A DNA stretch of 58,905 bases from CAYVXE01 sp964455375. Its GTDB lineage: Bacteria; Zhuqueibacterota; Zhuqueibacteria; Oceanimicrobiales; Oceanimicrobiaceae. Below, piece after piece: positions 36,236 to 44,305 of the stretch. The stretch spans positions 1 through 58,905 of the forward strand of contig CAYVXE010000014.1 in assembly GCA_964455375.1 (NCBI GenBank), given 5' to 3'. The position numbers were made by a program, and so were the translations under genes. The notes under the pieces are model-generated. The model ran no database searches and was not told the DNA's origin. It saw only the letters and a program-made list of their open reading frames with translations. Every line of letters starts with the position of its first letter. Positions within the stretch are counted from its first letter, which is position 1.

Positions 36236-38080
36236 TTAATTAATTTTGTCATATAATTCTTGCAGTGAATTCGTCAGTTCATTGAAACTTTTCTTGTTAT
36301 CTCCATTTCCAGAAGCTTTGTAAGCAGCAAAAGAATTTTCGATAAGTTTCAGATCGACCTCTGAAAAGTCTATTTTATTTTTGACACTTTTTTTAAGAAT
36401 TTCTAAAATTAAAGCAGGAAATTCACCCAACGGTTCAACATCTAACTTTAATGCGAGGTTTTTAAGTGACTCACATGCAAGTTCTAAATCATCGTATAAA
36501 AAGAACGGATCATGTTTTTCCGAGAACTGTATTAAGGCGTCATCAACGATATTCAAATACAACTCAGCCCGAGTCCAGAAATCATTCCTACTTTCCTGTG
36601 AAATGGGGGAGGTGAGGGAGAATACCTCTCCAATATCGAATTCAGCCCGGCCTCGTTCGATTTCCGTTTCATTGATTTCCATAACCAGCGGTGCATCGTT
36701 TTCCAAATCCATCAATTTATCATTTGGAGATGCTGCAGTAGAATTATTCTGCTTTTCCTGGCTAATCTCGCTAAGCAAATTTATGATTTCTTCATCATCT
36801 TCACCGGGAATTGTAATATTCGCAGGATTGAGTTCAATGCTGTGGTCAACCCTATCAACTTCTCCGGAGTCACTTTCTCTTTTAGGTGTTTGCTGCGCAT
36901 GACTGTTCTGTTCGGTATATTTAGCAAAATACTCATCGGGATGCGTGAGCTTTTTCGAAAAATCCACAATGGTTTTAGAATCAATTTTTTCAATATTTGT
37001 CTGCAATAATGACTGCAGCAACCTGAAAGTCGATTCCATTAGCGCAATTAAAAATGCCGGTTCTTCCACAAAATCGTTTTTATATTTTTGAATAAACAAA
37101 TTGGCCTTAGCTGCAATTTGTTCAAAAGCCTCGATTCCGTAAATCATAGAGCTTATGGCGATTGTCTCAAATATTTCTTGACATTTATCCCATGCAGTTT
37201 CCTCTTCGGTCCTGGCTCTAATCTCCTCAATGCAATCCCGTAATTTTTCAACTTCAACTAAAATGTTTTGTTTAAATACCGGAAGAACGCTTTCCGGCTT
37301 GCCGTTCACTTTATCCTCAGCGCCATTTTCATGAATATCGGCAGGCTGTATGGCATCTGCTTCTGAACGAACGTTATTCGACAACAATTCCGGTTCTGAA
37401 ACATCAAATTCGATTTGACCATCCGATTTTTTTGCATATTGCTGTTCAGGTTCGGTTTCCAGTACCGAATTTATTTCCGGCTCTGAGCCAAATATCTCAT
37501 CCAATTCCTTTTGTGAATCAAAAAGCGTTGTACGTTCCAGTTCTCCGGACACAAAAAGCTCATCATTGAGTTGCAGCGATTCTTCAAGAACAGAACCATC
37601 CGGGTCCTCTACGGTAATTTCCGTTGGTGATAAGAGATTAGAATATTCGATTTTATCACCTGCTGTCTCTTCAATATTGAACAGATTTTTAAAGGTTAAT
37701 TTTGTCGGTTCATCATCAAGAGCATGTAAGGCCTGTCGAATAAGCGATTGAGCAAGTAATTGTATTTGAATTTTCATTCTTTCCTGATCGTAATCCTCTG
37801 TTTTAAGCAGGTCCACCTCTTCAGCAAGAGCTTGAACAAAGCCATGAAATCCATTTATTTCATGAATATCATTGAGCAAAATCACTGGATCTTCCGACTC
37901 GACCAATTTATCAAATAAACTACCCAGTAAAAGACTATTTTCACTCGAAATCGTCCCGTTATCTTGCTTGAGATGCTCTATTTCCTGATTAATACTATGG
38001 TAAAAATAGCTATCCTTATTGAAAAAGCGCCTCACTAATTCCTGATAAAAATCATCCATGATTACGTTGTCTTCATTCAC
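36236..38080 (-). CDS. multi-domain HPt-like scaffold protein
   Basis: A 614-residue acidic cytoplasmic protein, not assignable to a named family. I see three helical modules separated by disordered acidic linkers. Module 1 (about 45-120) contains 'DIHEINGFHGF', where His73 could be a true HPt phospho-site. Module 2 (about 272-385) has 'IFETIAISSMIYGIEAF', with Glu305 at the histidine position. Module 3 (about 500-614) has 'ACESLKNLALKL', with Glu537 there. The linkers (about 140-270 and 390-500) are rich in Glu, Asp, Ser and Asn. It lies 18 bp after the lytic transglycosylase and 86 bp before the FtsZ fusion, so it is probably expressed with them. A scaffold or phospho-sensing role is inference. 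Confidence 0.6.
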   Translation of the reverse strand: MNEDNVIMDDFYQELVRRFFNKDSYFYHSINQEIEHLKQDNGTISSENSLLLGSLFDKLVESEDPVILLNDIHEINGFHGFVQALAEEVDLLKTEDYDQERMKIQIQLLAQSLIRQALHALDDEPTKLTFKNLFNIEETAGDKIEYSNLLSPTEITVEDPDGSVLEESLQLNDELFVSGELERTTLFDSQKELDEIFGSEPEINSVLETEPEQQYAKKSDGQIEFDVSEPELLSNNVRSEADAIQPADIHENGAEDKVNGKPESVLPVFKQNILVEVEKLRDCIEEIRARTEEETAWDKCQEIFETIAISSMIYGIEAFEQIAAKANLFIQKYKNDFVEEPAFLIALMESTFRLLQSLLQTNIEKIDSKTIVDFSKKLTHPDEYFAKYTEQNSHAQQTPKRESDSGEVDRVDHSIELNPANITIPGEDDEEIINLLSEISQEKQNNSTAASPNDKLMDLENDAPLVMEINETEIERGRAEFDIGEVFSLTSPISQESRNDFWTRAELYLNIVDDALIQFSEKHDPFFLYDDLELACESLKNLALKLDVEPLGEFPALILEILKKSVKNKIDFSEVDLKLIENSFAAYKASGNGDNKKSFNELTNSLQELYDKIN

Positions 38081-38097
38081 GTGTATGTGCCTTGAGA

Positions 38098-38796
38098 TTA
38101 ATTTTTGTACCCATTATACAGATGCAAAACAGCGGGGACATAACTGCGGGTTTCTTCAAAAAGTTCATCATCATTACGACCGCTTGCCAACCACTTTGCT
38201 GCTCTGGATTCTCCACCGTTATATGCCGCAAGTCCTCCATCCACATGATACATCTCAACCAACATAGAGAGATACCGGCAGCCCATGTGGATGTTTTTCA
38301 CAGGATCAAATAAAACTTCTTTGGCATTGGTCCACTTATACCCTTCAAGTTTACTGAGAAAATAACCGGTATAAGGCATTATTTGCATCAAACCCATAGC
38401 ACCGGCAGGAGATACAACCTCCGGACGCCAGGATCTAGCGGTTTCGTGCGTGATCGTCGCGCAAATGAGGTTTATGTCCAAATTTGCGTACATCACACTC
38501 ATATTGTAAATTTCATTTGCGATTTCATTTTGAATGTTATATGCCATCTGTTTATTATATGTGAAAATTATCTTTTTTATCTTTTTCATGGACATCGCTC
38601 TCGCATTATCAACAGCAAGGAATTTTTGAATTTCCCGTACTTTCTTCTCAACGAAAGTAATTTCGTACCTCGTTTCATCCAATTTCTTCTCTCTTAATGA
38701 AAAACTAAGAACAGAAATAAGCATCATTGCTGTCAAAAAAACAAAAAAGATCCTTTTCAAAAAAGACTCAACAAACATTGTAAGCAACAGCTTCAA
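38098..38796 (-). CDS. membrane-anchored lytic transglycosylase (SLT family)
   Basis: A 232-residue enzyme that cleaves the peptidoglycan glycan chain. An N-terminal uncleaved helix (about 13-32) anchors it to the inner membrane, a coiled stretch follows (about 35-80), and the SLT domain occupies about 95-232, with the catalytic glutamate in 'ATITHETARSW', the 'SPAGAMGLMQIMP' motif and 'GGLAAYNGGESR'. Its position between a response regulator gene and the HPt-array/FtsZ genes suggests that wall cleavage is part of the same programme. Confidence 0.88.
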   Translation of the reverse strand: MKLLLTMFVESFLKRIFFVFLTAMMLISVLSFSLREKKLDETRYEITFVEKKVREIQKFLAVDNARAMSMKKIKKIIFTYNKQMAYNIQNEIANEIYNMSVMYANLDINLICATITHETARSWRPEVVSPAGAMGLMQIMPYTGYFLSKLEGYKWTNAKEVLFDPVKNIHMGCRYLSMLVEMYHVDGGLAAYNGGESRAAKWLASGRNDDELFEETRSYVPAVLHLYNGYKN

Positions 38797-38820
38797 TTTC
38801 GCTAACCTGATTTTCCCTCG

Positions 38821-39216
38821 TTAAACAATTGGCATATCGTTTTTTACAACAGTTACAGAACTCAGCGCATCTGCCACCAGCTTGAACAATAAATCAATAT
38901 CAAGTGGTTTGGTCAACCAGGAATGGACGCCTAATTTTTTAGCTTTTTTGTACATTTCCTCCGATGTGTACGCCGTCATAATAATCGATTTCAAATCCGG
39001 ATTCCTTTTCATCACCTTTTCACATAATTCAAGACCGGAAAAATCCGGCAATTTCAGATCTGAGAGAAGCAATGCCACACGGGAGTCTAATTTATGTAAT
39101 GCCGCCGATGCGGTTCTTGCATGATCCACATCATAGCCTTCACTGCTAAGAAGTTCACACAAGCCATCTCTTGTGTGCCTATCATCCTCAACAACTAAAA
39201 TGGTCGACACTATCAA
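38821..39216 (-). CDS. single-domain response regulator (REC)
   Basis: A 131-residue stand-alone receiver domain. The acidic pair 'VVEDDRHTRD', the phospho-aspartate at about Asp53 in 'LLLSDLKLPDFSG', the Thr in 'IIMTAYTS' and the Lys in 'WLTKPLDID' are all in place. It has no output domain, so it should act by protein contact, as CheY or DivK do. It overlaps the ParA gene by 4 bp. Confidence 0.92.
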   Translation of the reverse strand: MIVSTILVVEDDRHTRDGLCELLSSEGYDVDHARTASAALHKLDSRVALLLSDLKLPDFSGLELCEKVMKRNPDLKSIIMTAYTSEEMYKKAKKLGVHSWLTKPLDIDLLFKLVADALSSVTVVKNDMPIV

Positions 39217-40040
39217 ACTCCCTCTGCAAGTTCGACATTACTCCTGGAACCTGCCGCACTAACGACAATCGGTTCCATATCATCTTGTCGTAATATTTCA
39301 TTTGCCAGGTCCAGATAACTTGTGGTGCCTTTACATGATTTATCAAAACCAATGACCGGCTTTCCGTAGTAGGGTACCTCCGCTAAACGAATATTTCGTG
39401 GAATCATCGTGTCAAATACCAGTCCTTGCAACGTATACCGGATCTTCTCTGCCACAATTTTAGTCAGATTATTTCGCAAATCTACCATGGTCAGGAGGAA
39501 TCCCCGGTATTTCAAATTTGGATTATTATCATTTTTAATGACCCTGGTCAATTTAAGAAACCGCCCCAATGCTTTCAGAGCATAATATTCGCACTGAATG
39601 GGTACAATTAAAGAATCAGCAGCAATCAGTGCATTAAATGTAAGGTTTCCCAATGACGGCGGACAATCTATCAGAATAAAATCATACTGGTCTTTTATGG
39701 TGGCAAGTTCTTCCTTTAGACGGATTTTTGGAGCAACACCGATTCGTTTCCTTTTCTCATTTTCATCTGACCATAAATTAATGGGAATAAAGTCAAAATT
39801 TTCATAACCGGTAGGATGAATAGCATTCCCAATTGGAACCGCTTTTGTAAAAACATCGATGATTCCCACATCGATATCATAACGTGTAAATCCGAAACTG
39901 GAAGCAACACTGCCCTGTGGATCAACGTCAATCAATAAACAATGATATCCTAAAGATGCAAAACTTGCACCTAAATTTACTGCCGTCGTCGTTTTACCAA
40001 CCCCGCCCTTTTGACTGGCAATTGCTATAACTTCTCCCAT
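39213..40040 (-). CDS. ParA/Soj-family partitioning ATPase (orphan)
   Basis: A 275-residue ParA-type ATPase with the deviant Walker A 'KGGVGKTT' (residues 11-18), the 'DVDPQGSVASSFGF' motif and 'DFILIDCPPSLG'. No parB or parS-like repeat lies nearby. Orphan ParA proteins such as PomZ, ParC and PpfA position protein clusters or the division plane on the nucleoid rather than DNA. Here the downstream FtsZ fusion makes that kind of role attractive but unproven. It overlaps the next response regulator gene by 4 bp. Confidence 0.9.
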   Translation of the reverse strand: MGEVIAIASQKGGVGKTTTAVNLGASFASLGYHCLLIDVDPQGSVASSFGFTRYDIDVGIIDVFTKAVPIGNAIHPTGYENFDFIPINLWSDENEKRKRIGVAPKIRLKEELATIKDQYDFILIDCPPSLGNLTFNALIAADSLIVPIQCEYYALKALGRFLKLTRVIKNDNNPNLKYRGFLLTMVDLRNNLTKIVAEKIRYTLQGLVFDTMIPRNIRLAEVPYYGKPVIGFDKSCKGTTSYLDLANEILRQDDMEPIVVSAAGSRSNVELAEGV

Positions 40041-40076
40041 CGTAATTATCCTTATGTCTTGAACAAATTCAGTCCA

Positions 40077-40745
40077 TTAAATGTACTGGTGAATCAGAGC
40101 TTTCCAATCCCTTGAGATTGTTCTCTGCGCTGTTAAAGGTTCCCGCTTTATTGTAAAAGTACCGCTATGCCATTTTAGCAAATTAGAAAAGGCCTGCTCG
40201 CCTCGCAACTGACCACATTCGGCATGGATAACATGACCGTTGTGAAAAAAGATCTTCCCATTCTCTTTTTTTCGGGATATCATGAGCGAGCTGTTTTTTT
40301 TCATGCGGCAATTCAGTTCAATTAATTGCCTGACACCCATTTTGCTGAGGAAACCGTCAAAACCGAAATCGCCAATGCCCAGTGCCTCAAACACTAAATG
40401 CTTCAGGTAATTCATTTCAAATGGTTTTTCGATATAAAAGAAACTACCTTGCTCTTCCGCTTTTTTCTTAATTTCATCAGAACCGTAAGCCGTCATTAAA
40501 ATTATTTCTGTTTCCGGGTTCCTCTGGCGAACATCCAGAATTAATTCCAATCCGTTGCGCCCGGGCATACGAAAGTCGGAAATCACCAAATCATAGGTGT
40601 TTTTTTCCAATTTTTCGAAGGCAGAATCCCCATCGTTTGCACAATGCACCTCAAAATGGTAGCCGGAATTCAGTAAATTCCTGGAAATTCCCCAGGTCAA
40701 ATCTTCTTCATCGTCAACAATTAATATTTTTTTCTCTGCACACAT
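40077..40745 (-). CDS. response regulator with C-terminal DUF4388 (PATAN-like) domain
   Basis: A 222-residue protein with an N-terminal receiver (phospho-aspartate about Asp57 in 'LVISDFRMPGRNG', Lys in 'YIEKPFEM') and a C-terminal domain (about 130-222) with the DUF4388 pattern 'KENGKIFFHNGHVIHAECGQLRGEQAFSNLLKWHSGTF'. This domain is known mainly from signalling proteins in FCB, myxobacterial and Thermus genomes and is thought to mediate protein interactions. It is the first gene after the putative sigma-54 promoter at 40791-40806. The ribosome-binding site AAGGAG lies at 40755-40760. Confidence 0.85.
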   Translation of the reverse strand: MCAEKKILIVDDEEDLTWGISRNLLNSGYHFEVHCANDGDSAFEKLEKNTYDLVISDFRMPGRNGLELILDVRQRNPETEIILMTAYGSDEIKKKAEEQGSFFYIEKPFEMNYLKHLVFEALGIGDFGFDGFLSKMGVRQLIELNCRMKKNSSLMISRKKENGKIFFHNGHVIHAECGQLRGEQAFSNLLKWHSGTFTIKREPLTAQRTISRDWKALIHQYI

Positions 40746-40790
40746 GCAAAGAATCTCCTTTATTCCATATAGATTATAGCCGGAAAATTC

Positions 40791-40806
40791 TGCAAAACAT
40801 GTACCA
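40791..40806 (-). promoter_or_regulatory. putative sigma-54 (-24/-12) promoter
   Basis: On the minus strand TGGTACATGTTTTGCA fits the sigma-54 consensus TGGYAYRNNNNTTGCA, with the essential 10-nt distance between GG and GC. The predicted start lies about 35 nt before the REC-DUF4388 start codon. The preceding gene encodes an NtrC-type sigma-54 activator. A small inverted repeat, AACAG-N5-CTGTT (40830-40844), lies upstream and could be an activator site, although it is closer than usual. Confidence 0.75.
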
Positions 40807-41004
40807 GGCAGTTACGTGCAAAACAGAAAAACAGTTGTTCTGTTCAAAAGAGGTTTCGTCACGTTCACTAAAAACCTTTATTATGCCGTTTGAAATATTA
40901 AGATAGTTTAAAGAATATAGTAAAGGTGTGTATTTAAAAGAGGTTAAAAAGAAGATTTACGTGTAATTTTCATACAGTGTGGTCAATAATAGACCGCTTT
41001 TATC

Positions 41005-42375
41005 CTACGCGATTCCATAGTTTTTCATTTTTTCGCGCAATGTGGACCGGGAAATGTTCAACATTCTTGATGTTTTAGATTTATTACCATTATATTTTTT
41101 CAACACATGCATAATGTGGCGTTTTTCCATGAATTCCAATGAGTCATTTTCATTGGAAAAGGCTGTAAACTCCCTTGACGTTGCAATTTGAGAATTACCA
41201 TCCTGCAGTTCTAAAGGTAAATGTTCAGCTTGAAGTTTATCTTCCTGGCATAAAATCACCGCCCTTTCAATGACATTTTTTAATTCCCGCACATTTCCCG
41301 GCCAGCGATATTTTAGCATTCTCTCCTGTGCCTCTGCGTTAATTCCCTTAATCTCTTTACCAAACTCTTTGTTATTACGATCAATAAATAACATGGCGAG
41401 TGGAATGATATCTGCGGTTCGTTCTCTAAGTGTAGGAAGATTTAGAACCATTACTTTCAAACGGTAGTATAAATCTTCCCGAAAGGTCTGTTGTTGGACG
41501 CAATCCTCCAAATTCCGGTTGGTGGCAGCAATAATTCGGACATCAATTTGAATGTCAGAAGTTCCGCCAATCCGTCGGAATGATTGTGTTTCCAGCACCC
41601 GTAAAAACTTTGGCTGAACCGACATTTGCATGCTGGAGATTTCATCCAAAAAGATCGTTCCATTATTGGCCATTTCAAATATACCCTTTTTTAAATTTTG
41701 CGCATCGGTAAAGGCACCTTTTTCATGACCAAACAACTCACTCTCCAGTAAATTTTCCGGAATCGCACTACAGTTAATTTTGATGAGCGGCTTGTCTTTC
41801 CGGGCACTCCAATTATGCACTGCATTAGCAACGAGTTCCTTGCCTGTACCACTTTCTCCCTGAATCAAAACCGATGTTTTTGGCGTGGCTGCAACAATTT
41901 TAATTAATTTTTTCAATTCTTGCATCGGTTTCGTGTTCCCAAACATCTCGTTATCGGGGAATTGTTCTTTCTGTTGATTCTTTAACCGGGAAACTTCACG
42001 TTTCAAATTCTGATTTTCCAATGCTTTGGCGACAGACAATTTTAGCTGATCAAGTTCAAATGGTTTCATTAAGTAATCATAGGCACCCATTTTCATTGCA
42101 TCCACAGCCGGTCTTGCGTCCGTAGAAGCGGTGATCATAATCACAAGAATATCCGGATCAGTATCTTTTATTTCTTTCAGAATCTTGATACCATTCATGT
42201 CGGGCAGCTTGATATCCAACAACACCAAATCAATAATGTCATTTTTCAGGACAGAGAGAGCATGTTTACCCGTAAATGAAGTCCTGACCTTGTTCCCTTC
42301 TTTTCTAAGAACGTCCGCCAAAGTCTGGCACAAATCTTCATTATCTTCCACAATCAGTACATTCGCCTGTGACAT
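41005..42375 (-). CDS. NtrC-family sigma-54-dependent response regulator
   Basis: A 456-residue activator with a receiver (phospho-Asp54 in 'LVLLDIKLPDMNG', Lys in 'YLMKPFEL'), a AAA+ domain (Walker A GESGTGKE, 173-180; Walker B IFLDE, 241-245) and a C-terminal Fis-type helix-turn-helix (about 415-455). The sigma-54 contact loop reads GAFTDA (220-225), a known variant of GAFTGA. It is encoded 7 bp after a NtrB-like kinase gene, which is its likely partner. It precedes the putative sigma-54 promoter of the FtsZ/ParA genes. Confidence 0.95.
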   Translation of the reverse strand: MSQANVLIVEDNEDLCQTLADVLRKEGNKVRTSFTGKHALSVLKNDIIDLVLLDIKLPDMNGIKILKEIKDTDPDILVIMITASTDARPAVDAMKMGAYDYLMKPFELDQLKLSVAKALENQNLKREVSRLKNQQKEQFPDNEMFGNTKPMQELKKLIKIVAATPKTSVLIQGESGTGKELVANAVHNWSARKDKPLIKINCSAIPENLLESELFGHEKGAFTDAQNLKKGIFEMANNGTIFLDEISSMQMSVQPKFLRVLETQSFRRIGGTSDIQIDVRIIAATNRNLEDCVQQQTFREDLYYRLKVMVLNLPTLRERTADIIPLAMLFIDRNNKEFGKEIKGINAEAQERMLKYRWPGNVRELKNVIERAVILCQEDKLQAEHLPLELQDGNSQIATSREFTAFSNENDSLEFMEKRHIMHVLKKYNGNKSKTSRMLNISRSTLREKMKNYGIA

Positions 42376-42382
42376 TTACAAT

Positions 42383-44305
42383 TCACCCCTCGGTAGGTAA
42401 TAACAGTTTAAAGGTTGTTCCGTTACCCGGATTACTTTCCACCTGAATATCACCGTCATGTTCGGTAATAATTCTGTAAACAATGGACAACCCCAGGCCG
42501 GCTCCCTGGGGTTTTGTAGTAAAAAACGGATTAAATATTGAATTCAGCGCTTCGGATGTAATCCCTTCGCCGGTATCACTTAAGTTCGTTTCTACGTAAG
42601 GTGCACTTTTATTTTGAATGGGAAAGGCACGGCCGCGACGGTCCATTTTTCTCAACGTCGTTATTTTGGGATATGCATCGAAAATTAATTCTCCACCGTT
42701 GGGCATAGCATCAAGAGCATTTAAAAACAGATTGACATAAACTTGCTGAATTTGATAAAAATCCACATAAACTAAGGGCAATTCTGCGTGAAACGTTTCC
42801 TTATAAACAACGGATTGCCCGCGCATTCGATTCTCCAGCAACGCGACAACTTCCTGAATAATTTCTTGCAAACGGTGGTCTTTTCGCTTCGGTTCCCTCG
42901 GTTTTGCATACGTAAAAATTGTTTTCAGCAGATCGTCCATCCGATTGACTTGTCGGACAATCCGGGAAACATATTCACGTTTGGAATCATCCGGTTCAAT
43001 TTCTTCTTCCAGAGTCTGAGCGATGGTTTTTATTCCTGCAAGCGGGTTCCGTATTTCATGCGCAATACCGGATGCCAACACTCCCATGGACGCCAGCCTG
43101 TCCATCCTTTGCACCTCAACCTGCATCTGTTTAATTTGCGAAATATCTTTAAACGAAATAATAGACCCCACCCGGTGATGCTGTGTATCAAAGCGCTGCG
43201 TAACCGTATAACCGATATATATTTGCCGGCCTTTTTTCGTGATTAACTGCATTTCACGGTTGAGTAAGCCCTGGTCAGGGTCTTCAAGCGTGGATAGCAG
43301 CAAATCACAATCTTCAGTCGAAAAGATTTCGTCGAAGGACTTGTTGACCACATCTTTCGCAGAATAACCTAACACCTCCTCAGCTCCGGTGTTAAAAGAC
43401 GTTACCCTTCTATCCAGATCAAGCGTGATCAGGCCGGAACCCATGCTTTCGATAATACTTTCGTTAAAATTTTTCAACTCGATTATTTCTTCCTCAAGCT
43501 GCTTTTTCTCGGTAATATTTCTGGCGATGCCAACACACCCAACGACCTGCCCGCGTTCAAAAATAGGATTAATATTAATTGAGAGATAAATGGTTTTGCC
43601 ATTTTCATGACTGGCACGAGCCTCAAAAATACTGGAACGGCCATTTAAGGTTTGGTTAAAGTGTGCTTTGGCAGTTTCTCCGTCCCGCGGTACAACCAGA
43701 TCAAAAAAGCTTTTCCCTATCCAACTAAGTCTGTCACCGCCGGTAATTTGTGCCAACCGGCGGTTGATGAACACAAACTCTGCTTGGGTATCAAGGGTAA
43801 AAATCAAATCACTGGCGTTTTCAATTAAATCCTGATATTTATATTCCGTACGCTTAACTTCTTCCTGTAACTCTTTGTTCTTTTTTCGTAGGCCGCTAAG
43901 AATGAAAACGTTATCGATCACATTCAAAAACTCTTTGTTTCCGAAAGGCTTTTGTAAAAAAGCACTCAAGCCCATTTCAAAAAGCTCCTGACGTTGAATC
44001 TCTTTCTCGGAAATGGCCGTTAACATAATGACCGGGGTGTCTTTCACTTCCTGGTAAATTGGATTATGAAAGAGATTATTGTAAAATTGGTACCCGTTCA
44101 TATTGGGCATCATATAATCCAAAATAACCAGGTCAGGTTTCTCCTGCAACAACGTGGCCAGCCCTTCCTCGCCATTGACAGCTCCAAGGTAGGCGTATCC
44201 CGCTTTTTTTAGAATAATACCGCCTATTTCTAACATGTCGGGATCATCATCCACGAATAAGATTGTCTTTTTTCCTTCCATAAACATATACGACGATCTC
44301 TTCAA
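42383..44305 (-). CDS. hybrid REC-PAS-PAS histidine kinase (NtrB-like core)
   Basis: A 640-residue soluble kinase. It opens with a receiver (phospho-Asp about 63 in 'LVILDYMMPNMNG'), then two PAS domains (about 150-265 and 275-390), a HisKA region with 'LASGIAHEIRNPLAGIKTIAQTLEEEI' and a HATPase domain ('NLFLNALDAMPNGGEL', 'GAGLGLSIVYRIITEHDG'). The kinase core resembles NtrB/ZraS, the class that pairs with NtrC-type regulators, and the NtrC gene follows after 7 bp. There is no membrane segment, so the signal is cytoplasmic or comes from other kinases. Its start overlaps the preceding kinase gene by 4 bp; Met7 or Met9 are alternatives. Confidence 0.92.
   Translation of the reverse strand: MKRSSYMFMEGKKTILFVDDDPDMLEIGGIILKKAGYAYLGAVNGEEGLATLLQEKPDLVILDYMMPNMNGYQFYNNLFHNPIYQEVKDTPVIMLTAISEKEIQRQELFEMGLSAFLQKPFGNKEFLNVIDNVFILSGLRKKNKELQEEVKRTEYKYQDLIENASDLIFTLDTQAEFVFINRRLAQITGGDRLSWIGKSFFDLVVPRDGETAKAHFNQTLNGRSSIFEARASHENGKTIYLSININPIFERGQVVGCVGIARNITEKKQLEEEIIELKNFNESIIESMGSGLITLDLDRRVTSFNTGAEEVLGYSAKDVVNKSFDEIFSTEDCDLLLSTLEDPDQGLLNREMQLITKKGRQIYIGYTVTQRFDTQHHRVGSIISFKDISQIKQMQVEVQRMDRLASMGVLASGIAHEIRNPLAGIKTIAQTLEEEIEPDDSKREYVSRIVRQVNRMDDLLKTIFTYAKPREPKRKDHRLQEIIQEVVALLENRMRGQSVVYKETFHAELPLVYVDFYQIQQVYVNLFLNALDAMPNGGELIFDAYPKITTLRKMDRRGRAFPIQNKSAPYVETNLSDTGEGITSEALNSIFNPFFTTKPQGAGLGLSIVYRIITEHDGDIQVESNPGNGTTFKLLLPTEG

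Noticed and set aside
36381..36902. A plus-strand open frame of 173 codons opposite the HPt-array gene
   Set aside because: Low-complexity serine-rich antisense of an acidic protein; no ribosome-binding site or homology was seen.
41005..42375. GAFTDA in the NtrC-type activator as a sign of lost sigma-54 activity
   Set aside because: GAFTDA is a known tolerated variant, and all other AAA+ motifs are intact.
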